NCBI GenBank assembly: GCA_026394745.1
Contig: JAPKXP010000168.1
Location: forward strand, 1-12,993
Length of the DNA: 12,993 bases
Direction: 5' to 3'
Source: Candidatus Altarchaeota archaeon
GTDB taxonomy: Archaea; Altiarchaeota; Altiarchaeia; IMC4; SCGC-AAA252-I15
The translations under genes and the position numbers were made by a program. Below are positions 7,533 through 12,155 of this stretch, in pieces. The notes beneath the pieces are model-generated. The model saw nothing but the letters and a program-made list of their open reading frames with translations, was not told the origin of the DNA and searched no databases. Position 1 is the first letter of the stretch. The number at the start of each line of letters is the position of its first letter.

Positions 7533-8192
7533 ATGAGGGTTCTCCACGTTCCTTGTTATTCCCGGTCTGACCCGCTTCCAGCACTCAGGAAGCGCATCAA
7601 GGAGATTGGCGTTTTCAGGTCTGTGGGCGTTGTCTCAACCGCCCAGCATCTTGACCGTGTCAAGGACGTTGTGAAGTTTCTGAATGATTCCGGCATGAAG
7701 GCGTATTCCGGCGGCCAGGTTCTCGGCTGCAGGCAGGATGCTGCGTTGGATTTGGAGTCGAAGGTCGACTGTTTCCTTTATATGGGCTCTGGAAGGTTTC
7801 ATCCGATTGGCATTGCCCTCAAGACAGGTAAGCCTGTTTACGTCCTGAATCCGATATCAAATTCATTCGACGTAATAAGCGAGGACGAGAAAAAATTCTG
7901 GAAGAGGAAGAATAAGGCCAGGATGATGAAGGCAGCGGGCGCGGAATCTTTCGGCATACTCGTTTCCACGAAGGCCGGGCAGTTCAAGCTGAAAGAAGCT
8001 TGGGTACTGAAGAAGCGGCTTGAGTCTTCCGGCAAGCGAGCTTTCCTTTTTGTCGGCGAGGAGCTTTCTCCAGGAAACATTCTGCCTTTCAAGGTCGACT
8101 GCTGGGTGAACACCGCGTGCCCCCGGATGACTGACGACGAGTACGATAAGCCGGTTTTGAATCCTGTGGAACTGGACTTTCTGGGCCTTTAG
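7533..8192 (+). CDS. dph2: Dph2-like diphthamide biosynthesis protein, lacking domain 1
   Basis: Dph2 is a [4Fe-4S] enzyme that uses S-adenosylmethionine to transfer a 3-amino-3-carboxypropyl group to a His of elongation factor 2, the first step of diphthamide synthesis. Recognised parts are VGVVSTAQHL at 31-40, the domain-2 cluster motif GGQVLGC (Cys66), MGSGRFHPIG at 84-93, GILVSTKAGQ at 141-150 and the domain-3 motif NTACPRM (Cys196), then KPVLNPVEL. These match domains 2 and 3 of the archaeal family. The full-length protein is about 340 residues and has a first domain supplying a third cluster Cys; that domain is absent here. The frame cannot extend upstream because the FKBP stop is in the same frame 33 bp before the ATG. 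The short C-terminal tail seen in Pyrococcus Dph2 is also missing. Other Cys (8, 80, 190) are available. It may be a split or reduced Dph2, or may have changed function. Its stop overlaps the lrp stop. Confidence 0.85.
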   Translation: MRVLHVPCYSRSDPLPALRKRIKEIGVFRSVGVVSTAQHLDRVKDVVKFLNDSGMKAYSGGQVLGCRQDAALDLESKVDCFLYMGSGRFHPIGIALKTGKPVYVLNPISNSFDVISEDEKKFWKRKNKARMMKAAGAESFGILVSTKAGQFKLKEAWVLKKRLESSGKRAFLFVGEELSPGNILPFKVDCWVNTACPRMTDDEYDKPVLNPVELDFLGL

Positions 8193-8638
8193 GGTTCTAT
8201 CCCGTGTTCTTCCTTCACTACGTTTAGGACTACCATGGTGTATGTTCTTTCTATGTGTTCCATGGTGTTCATCTTCTTCACGAGCCTGTTGAGCTCTTCC
8301 CTGTCCTTGAATTTGGCGACGACTACTGCGTCGTATTCGCCTGTGACGTCGTAGACTGCTGTGATGGACTTTTCTTTGGCTAGGTCTTTTTCCAGTTCCG
8401 CGAGGTGGCCGCCTTTTGATATGATGCCTATGACTGCGCTGAGGTCGTATCCGAGCTTGCCGTAGTCTATGTCTACCATGAATTTCTTTATTATTCCCTC
8501 TTCCTTCAGTTTGTTGACTCTGTTGTATATCGTTCCTTCAGCGACGTCTAGCTTCTCTGCCAGGTCTCTGAAGCTTTGCCGGGAGTCTTCCCTCAGGCTC
8601 GTTATAATCTTCAAATCCAGGTCGTCTACTTTAATCAT
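8189..8638 (-). CDS. Lrp/AsnC-family transcriptional regulator
   Basis: The 149-residue protein has an N-terminal winged helix-turn-helix (about 5-55; DLAEKLDVAEGTIYNRVNKL at 25-44 holds the helix-turn-helix) and a C-terminal RAM ligand-binding domain (about 65-142; VTGEYDAVVVAKFKD at 98-112 is typical). These regulators form dimers to octamers, bind amino acids and act as repressors or activators, often of their own gene. I chose the ATG at 8638, giving MIKVDDLDLKIITSL, because this is the usual Lrp N-terminus. The frame stays open 37 codons further upstream, but that stretch is not Lrp-like and would run across the promoter and into nadE. It is divergent from nadE with a 20-bp inverted repeat between them, and its stop overlaps that of dph2 by 4 bp. 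Confidence 0.92.
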   Translation of the reverse strand: MIKVDDLDLKIITSLREDSRQSFRDLAEKLDVAEGTIYNRVNKLKEEGIIKKFMVDIDYGKLGYDLSAVIGIISKGGHLAELEKDLAKEKSITAVYDVTGEYDAVVVAKFKDREELNRLVKKMNTMEHIERTYTMVVLNVVKEEHGIEP

Positions 8639-8696
8639 TTCGCTATTATTATTGTATTTTTTTATTAAAATACTGTGTAAAATATATATTAATTTG
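8639..8696. promoter_or_regulatory. Shared divergent promoter region of lrp and nadE
   Basis: The 58-bp gap is extremely A/T-rich. For nadE, TTTATTAAAATA at 8661-8672 lies 25-36 nt before the ATG. For lrp, the minus strand reads GTATTTTAAT over 8673-8664, 26-35 nt before its ATG. The two TATA-like elements therefore cover the same bases, and both genes are probably leaderless. A second A/T stretch, ATATATATT at 8682-8690, is too close to nadE to be its TATA box. Confidence 0.5.
8654..8673. repeat. 20-bp inverted repeat, candidate Lrp-type operator
   Basis: GTATTTT (8654-8660) and AAAATAC (8667-8673) are perfect inverted 7-bp arms around a 6-bp A/T spacer. Lrp/AsnC proteins commonly bind short, A/T-centred dyads of this sort, and archaeal members often autoregulate. 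The dyad lies over the likely TATA elements of both lrp and nadE, so a bound regulator could control both. This is inference; A/T-rich DNA yields such dyads fairly easily. Confidence 0.4.
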
Positions 8697-9530
8697 ATGA
8701 ATAACCTACTTCTGTCCAAGAAGGACTTGGCTGAAGCGAAAAAAGCCATCTGTCAGGGCATCCTCGACAAGGTAAAGGACGCCAAGGCTAAGGGCGTCGT
8801 CGTAGGGCTAAGCGGCGGCATAGACTCCGCAGTAGTCGCTAAACTCGCCAAGGACGCTGGCGTAGACGTCTATTGTATAATCCTCCCGGAGAGTGGGGTA
8901 ACCAGCCAGTCTGACGTAGAAGACGCGATAGAATTCGTCGAAAAGTTCAAGATAAGATACTCGATAATGGAGCTCGACAGAATCCTGACGTCAATAAGGA
9001 ACAACTTCAACTGGACCGACTTCCACGAGAACCGACTTAGGAGCTGGGGGAACATCAAGGCTAGAGTCCGGATGACGATGCTATACCTTACCGCAAATCT
9101 CGACAAGCGCATAGTCCTCGGCACAGGAAACCGCACTGAACTGATGCTCGGATACTTCACGAAGTACGGCGACGGCGGGGTGGATTACCTGCCGATAGGA
9201 AGATTATACAAGACGCAGGTCCGGCAGCTCGCCAAATACCTGGGAATACCCGAGAGCATATGCATTAAGACGCCTTCAGCAGGACTTTGGGCGGGGCAGA
9301 CTGATGAGGAGGAGATAGGCTTAGAGTACCCTAGGATTGACGGCATACTACACTGCCTGCTCGACAGGAAGATGACTGTAAGCGAGGCCGCTAAGAAGAT
9401 TAAGGTTTCAGAATCTGAAGTACGGAAAATAAAGAGGAAGTATGGGGAGTCCCGGCACAAGAGGGAGAACCCGGAAGTTCTAGACTCTCAGCTACTCATA
9501 TCGTCCCTTCACCTAAAACCCAGCCTGTAG
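8697..9530 (+). CDS. nadE: NAD+ synthetase, ammonia-dependent type
   Basis: The 277-residue enzyme amidates nicotinic acid adenine dinucleotide to NAD+ with ATP. The N-type PP-loop SGGIDS is at 39-44 (GVVVGLSGGIDSAVVAKLA). LGTGNRTELMLGYFTKYGDG at 141-160 and PIGRLYKTQVRQLAKYLGIP at 166-185 are family hallmarks, followed by PSAGLWAGQTDEEEIG at 193-208 with the ATP/NaAD-binding loop. There is no N-terminal nitrilase-type glutaminase domain, so it uses free ammonia or a separate donor. The ATG at 8697 gives the normal family length. The frame is open far upstream, but that part lies antisense to lrp and has no NadE similarity. A TTG immediately before the ATG is a possible minor start. The last 22 bp overlap the convergent glycosyltransferase gene. 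Confidence 0.96.
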   Translation: MNNLLLSKKDLAEAKKAICQGILDKVKDAKAKGVVVGLSGGIDSAVVAKLAKDAGVDVYCIILPESGVTSQSDVEDAIEFVEKFKIRYSIMELDRILTSIRNNFNWTDFHENRLRSWGNIKARVRMTMLYLTANLDKRIVLGTGNRTELMLGYFTKYGDGGVDYLPIGRLYKTQVRQLAKYLGIPESICIKTPSAGLWAGQTDEEEIGLEYPRIDGILHCLLDRKMTVSEAAKKIKVSESEVRKIKRKYGESRHKRENPEVLDSQLLISSLHLKPSL

Positions 9531-10207
9531 GCGTAGAGGTTCTTTAGGGTTATCAGGTAGTTTGCGAATTCGCTGCTGTTGAGCTTGCTCTTGCCCCTCT
9601 TCCTGTTGACGAACGTATACGGGACTTCAATGACGCGCTTGAACTTGCCTTTGACTAGAATCTCAAGGCCAATCTTGTAACCTCTCGCGTTCAGTTCCAC
9701 ATTGTCTATTACGCCCTTTTTCATGAAGAAGAATCCTGACACGCAGTCTTTCACAGGAGTCAACGGTCTGGCCAGCAGGATAGCGCCCTTTGAAGTGAGC
9801 TTCCTTAGGAAAGGCCAGTTCTCCTCGCCGCCGCCTTTAATGTACCTGCTTGCGAACACCAGGTCTGCCTTCCCTTCCCTGACTGGCCTAATCAAGTCCG
9901 GCACCATCTCAGGCGAGTGGCTCAAGTCAGCGTCTATGACCCCCAGGATGTTCGCGCTAGCCTCGCGGAATCCTTCAATGACTGCGGAGGCGAGACCCAG
10001 CTTCCCAGAGCGGTGGATGACCTTGACGCTACCGAACTTTTTCCTCAGCTCCTCGGCGGCGTCGCCCGTTCCGTCTGGGCTGTTGTCGTCCACCACAATC
10101 AATTCGACGTCCAGGCCGGCGCCCTTGGCAGCAGAGAAAACCCGCTGGGCAAGAACCGGAAGGTTGTTCCTCTCGTTGAAGGTCGGCACGATAATCGAAG
10201 CATCCAT
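9509..10207 (-). CDS. GT2-family glycosyltransferase, dolichol-phosphate mannose synthase-like
   Basis: The 232-residue protein probably transfers a sugar (mannose or glucose) from a GDP- or UDP-sugar to a dolichol-phosphate-type carrier at the cytoplasmic face. The GT-A fold is seen from ASIIVPTFNERNNL at 3-16, through VVDDNSPDGT at 38-47 and GVIDADLSHSPEMVPDLI at 89-106, where the metal-binding DAD is at 92-94. FASRYIKGGGEENWP follows at 118-132, then DCVSGFFFMKK at 154-164. The motif RKRGKSKL at 202-209 is characteristic of the DPM1 group. No C-terminal membrane (GtrA-like) helices are present, so it resembles soluble eukaryotic Dpm1, which needs a partner or loose membrane contact. It is divergent from the transaldolase-heptose cluster and convergent with nadE. 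The donor sugar cannot be told from the sequence. Confidence 0.9.
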   Translation of the reverse strand: MDASIIVPTFNERNNLPVLAQRVFSAAKGAGLDVELIVVDDNSPDGTGDAAEELRKKFGSVKVIHRSGKLGLASAVIEGFREASANILGVIDADLSHSPEMVPDLIRPVREGKADLVFASRYIKGGGEENWPFLRKLTSKGAILLARPLTPVKDCVSGFFFMKKGVIDNVELNARGYKIGLEILVKGKFKRVIEVPYTFVNRKRGKSKLNSSEFANYLITLKNLYAYRLGFR

Positions 10208-10283
10208 GGTTACAACAAGTATATATTACGTATGCCTACAATATTTATTCTATCCTTATTCATACTATTGAGGTGGTTTGGCG
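10208..10283. promoter_or_regulatory. Divergent promoter region of the glycosyltransferase and transaldolase genes
   Basis: The central element ATATTTATT (10241-10249) lies 35-43 nt before the transaldolase ATG. On the minus strand the same place reads AATAAATATTGT (10249-10238), 31-42 nt before the glycosyltransferase ATG. A second A/T stretch, GTATATATTA at 10219-10228, is too close to the glycosyltransferase start for a standard TATA box. The two transcripts may use overlapping TATA elements; the exact assignment is uncertain. Confidence 0.4.
10270..10276 (+). promoter_or_regulatory. Shine-Dalgarno site of the transaldolase gene
   Basis: GAGGTGG is a strong match to the 3' end of archaeal 16S rRNA and ends 7 nt before the ATG at 10284. 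The alternative TTG at 10278 is only 1 nt from it, which is too close. The site therefore decides for the ATG. It is the clearest ribosome binding site in a window where most first genes look leaderless, and it fits a TATA box set slightly further upstream. Confidence 0.7.
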
Positions 10284-10940
10284 ATGAAGTTCTTCATAGA
10301 CACGGCGAACATAGACCAGATTAAGGAGGCGTCCGGCTGGGGGATACTCGACGGCGTCACCACGAACCCTAGTCTCGTAGCTAAAGAAAACTGCGACTTC
10401 AACACGATCGCAAGAAAGATTCTCGATCTAGTAAAGGGTCCCGTAAGCCTTGAGGCGGTAAGCCCAGACGCCGAAGGCATGGTCAAGGAGGCGCGCGAGC
10501 TCTCGAAGCTGGGGAAGAATGTCGTCGTGAAGATTCCCATGACTCCTGAAGGCATTAAGGCAGTCAAGGTCTTGAGTTCGGAAGGGATTAAGACGAACGT
10601 CACTCTCGTGTTCTCTGCAAACCAAGCTCTGATAGCAGCAAAGGCAGGCGCAACGTACGTGAGCCCGTTCATCGGCCGCCTCGACGACAACGGCCAGGAC
10701 GGGATGGAGCTCATACGCGACATGCTCCAAATCTACAGGAACTACGGATTCCTAACCCAGATTATCGCAGCCAGCGTCAGGCACCCGATACACGTCTACG
10801 AGGCTGCGAAGGCGGGATGCCACATAGCGACGGTCCCGTACGACGTCCTGAAGAAGATGTTCGGGCACCCGCTCACCGACAAGGGAATCAAGGCGTTCAA
10901 CGACGACTGGGAGAAAGTGAAGAAGGTCTGTAAAAAATGA
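10284..10940 (+). CDS. tal: Transaldolase, small TalC/fructose-6-phosphate-aldolase type
   Basis: The 218-residue (beta/alpha)8 enzyme moves a dihydroxyacetone unit between sugar phosphates and can make sedoheptulose 7-phosphate from fructose 6-phosphate and erythrose 4-phosphate. It starts MKFFIDTANIDQIKEA. It has GVTTNPSLVAKE at 24-35, the Schiff-base Lys83 in VVVKIPMTPEG (80-90), GIKTNVTLVFSANQALIAAK at 101-120, YVSPFIGRLDDNGQDG at 125-140 and IIAASVRHPIHV at 160-171. The length matches short bacterial and archaeal transaldolases. The related fructose-6-phosphate aldolases cannot be fully excluded, but the R in PFIGRLDD and the gmhA neighbour favour transaldolase. The stop codon overlaps the gmhA ATG (ATGA), so translation is probably coupled, and the link to gmhA suggests a role in supplying sedoheptulose 7-phosphate. 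Confidence 0.93.
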   Translation: MKFFIDTANIDQIKEASGWGILDGVTTNPSLVAKENCDFNTIARKILDLVKGPVSLEAVSPDAEGMVKEARELSKLGKNVVVKIPMTPEGIKAVKVLSSEGIKTNVTLVFSANQALIAAKAGATYVSPFIGRLDDNGQDGMELIRDMLQIYRNYGFLTQIIAASVRHPIHVYEAAKAGCHIATVPYDVLKKMFGHPLTDKGIKAFNDDWEKVKKVCKK

Positions 10941-11518
10941 GGGACGAGATAATAGCCCAGCTTGGAGAAAGCGTCAGGGTGAAGGAGGCGTTGAAGAGTC
11001 AGGCCGGCGAGATTGAGGCGGCAGTGTCAATAATACTGAACGCGTTCAAGTCCGGCGGCAAGGTCCTGCTCTGCGGCAACGGCGGGAGCGCTGCGGACTG
11101 CCAGCACATGGCAGGCGAGTTCGTAGGCAGATTCAAGAAGGAGAGGAAGGCTTTGCCTGCGATGGCGTTGTCCACCGACACTTCAATACTGACCGCGCTC
11201 ACCAACGACTACGGCGGCGAGATAATCTTTTCGAGGCAGGTTGAGGCGCACGGAAGGAAAGGCGACGTGTTGATTGCGATTTCGACTTCAGGAAGCTCGC
11301 CGAACATAATGCTTGCGATAGACGCCGCGAAATCTCTCGGCATGAAGGTCATCGGGCTTACCGGCAGCAAGGGCGAGAAGATGAGGAAGGCGTGCGACCT
11401 GTGCATCATGGTGCCGTCGTCAGACACGCCGCGCATACAGGAATCCCACCTAGCAGTAGAGCACATAATATGCGGCCTCGTCGAGCGCGAACTCTTCAAA
11501 TCAATAACCTCGCCCTGA
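10937..11518 (+). CDS. gmhA: Sedoheptulose-7-phosphate isomerase (GmhA), SIS-domain protein
   Basis: The 193-residue SIS-fold enzyme converts sedoheptulose 7-phosphate to D-glycero-D-manno-heptose 7-phosphate. LLCGNGGSAADCQHMAGEFV at 44-63, ALSTDTSILTALTNDY at 77-92, AISTSGSSPNI at 114-124 and TPRIQESHLAVEH at 164-176 are GmhA hallmarks. The metal-binding residues expected from bacterial GmhA are all here with the right spacing: H57, E61, Q168 and H176. Length is normal (about 190-195). The ATG overlaps the transaldolase stop as ATGA, and AAGGT about 9 nt upstream can act as a weak ribosome binding site. gmhB follows after 71 bp. DiaA-like SIS proteins are related, but the complete metal site and the neighbour gmhB favour the isomerase. 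Confidence 0.92.
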   Translation: MRDEIIAQLGESVRVKEALKSQAGEIEAAVSIILNAFKSGGKVLLCGNGGSAADCQHMAGEFVGRFKKERKALPAMALSTDTSILTALTNDYGGEIIFSRQVEAHGRKGDVLIAISTSGSSPNIMLAIDAAKSLGMKVIGLTGSKGEKMRKACDLCIMVPSSDTPRIQESHLAVEHIICGLVERELFKSITSP

Positions 11519-11530
11519 ATGGCGAGGTTA
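11505..11530. repeat. Perfect 10-bp hairpin across the gmhA stop codon
   Basis: TAACCTCGCC (11505-11514) and GGCGAGGTTA (11521-11530) form a perfect G/C-rich 10-bp stem with loop CTGAAT. The loop holds the gmhA TGA stop. No T run follows, so it does not look like an intrinsic terminator. It may stabilise the 3' end of the tal-gmhA message or mark an RNA processing site. Confidence 0.6.
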
Positions 11531-11531
11531 C

Positions 11532-11590
11532 TTGCAAAGTCGGAGAGGGCAATGTTCCTCTACGACTTAGTTAAATATATGACTTTGCAA
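11532..11590. repeat. 10-bp inverted repeat upstream of gmhB with an internal competing hairpin
   Basis: TTGCAAAGTC (11532-11541) is the exact reverse complement of GACTTTGCAA (11581-11590), whose last base is the A of the gmhB ATG. Inside, AAGTCG (11537-11542) can instead pair with CGACTT (11563-11568), continued after one mismatch by AGAGG (11544-11548) with CCTCT (11557-11561). Both pairings need bases 11537-11541, so the two RNA folds exclude each other. The A/T stretch TTAAATATAT (11571-11580) is too near the ATG to be a normal TATA box for gmhB. Confidence 0.55.
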
Positions 11591-12123
11591 TGAATAAAGC
11601 CGTTTTTCTGGACAGGGACGGTACAATCAACCGCGAGATCGAATACCTGTCAAAGGTCGAAGACTTCGAATTCCTGCCCAACGTCATAACTGCTTTAATG
11701 AAGTTGAGTTCGAGCCCGTACAAGATAATAGTAGTCACCAACCAGTCTGCAATCGCAAGAGGATTCCTTGACATCCCGGGCCTGGAGGAAATACACAAGC
11801 ACATGACTGGCGAGCTCTCTAAAAACAAAGTCCGCGTGGACAAACTCTACTACTGCCCCCACCACCCAGACGACGATTGCGAATGCAGGAAGCCGAAGGC
11901 TGGCATGCTAAGGGAGGCTGCAAGGGAATTCAACATCGACCTTTCAAAGTCCTACATGGTCGGCGACAGCACAAGAGACATCCAAACAGGCATCAATGCA
12001 GGATGTAAGACGATACTAGTCAAGACGGGATACGCGGGAAAAGACGGGTCGTACGACGTAAAGCCGGACTACGTCGCAGAAGACCTCAAGGACGCAGTCG
12101 AAATAATCCTACGTAAGGCTTAA
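11590..12123 (+). CDS. gmhB: D-glycero-D-manno-heptose 1,7-bisphosphate 7-phosphatase (GmhB), HAD family
   Basis: The 177-residue HAD phosphatase removes the 7-phosphate from heptose 1,7-bisphosphate, leaving heptose 1-phosphate for nucleotide activation. HAD motif I is FLDRDGTIN at 6-14 with the nucleophile Asp8 and acid/base Asp10. Motif II is VVTNQS at 48-53, motif III includes RKPK at 100-103, and motif IV is VGDSTRDI at 124-131. The zinc loop of the GmhB group is complete: C89, H91, C97 and C99 within CPHHPDDDCECRKP. Length is usual. The ATG is fixed by motif I only a few residues in. There is no ribosome binding site or well-placed TATA box, so it is probably read from the tal-gmhA transcript. 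Related histidinol-phosphate phosphatases share this fold, but context favours heptose. No heptose kinase is in the window. Confidence 0.92.
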   Translation: MNKAVFLDRDGTINREIEYLSKVEDFEFLPNVITALMKLSSSPYKIIVVTNQSAIARGFLDIPGLEEIHKHMTGELSKNKVRVDKLYYCPHHPDDDCECRKPKAGMLREAAREFNIDLSKSYMVGDSTRDIQTGINAGCKTILVKTGYAGKDGSYDVKPDYVAEDLKDAVEIILRKA

Positions 12124-12128
12124 TATAT
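12120..12128 (+). promoter_or_regulatory. TATA-like box for the lonB-like gene
   Basis: TTAATATAT lies 28-36 nt before the ATG at 12156 and overlaps the gmhB stop codon (12121-12123). Spacing fits a leaderless archaeal transcript, and no Shine-Dalgarno sequence precedes the ATG. It suggests that the protease gene is transcribed separately from the heptose cluster. Confidence 0.5.
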
Positions 12129-12155
12129 CTTCTCGTACTACCATATGATAAATTG

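Noticed and set aside
8469..8696. A 76-codon N-terminal extension of nadE.
   Set aside because: It runs antisense through lrp and the divergent promoter region, has no NadE similarity, and the ATG at 8697 gives the normal family N-terminus.
8639..8749. A 37-codon N-terminal extension of the Lrp regulator.
   Set aside because: It covers the shared promoter region and the first codons of nadE, and the extra residues are unlike Lrp N-termini, which start just before the helix-turn-helix.
10278..10283. A TTG start for transaldolase two codons upstream.
   Set aside because: It is only 1 nt from the GAGGTGG site, while the ATG at 10284 has proper spacing and gives the canonical MKFFIDTAN start.
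11505..11530. The gmhA-end hairpin as an intrinsic terminator.
   Set aside because: No T run follows the stem, archaeal termination does not normally rely on hairpins, and gmhB downstream has no clear promoter of its own.
11571..11580. TTAAATATAT as a TATA box for gmhB.
   Set aside because: It is only 10-19 nt before the ATG, which would place transcription initiation inside the coding region past the catalytic motif. The ATG itself is well supported.
11531..11589. A tRNA or box C/D small RNA gene between gmhA and gmhB.
   Set aside because: There is no cloverleaf, no TTCRA arm and no paired C and D boxes at proper spacing; only the inverted repeats are supported.
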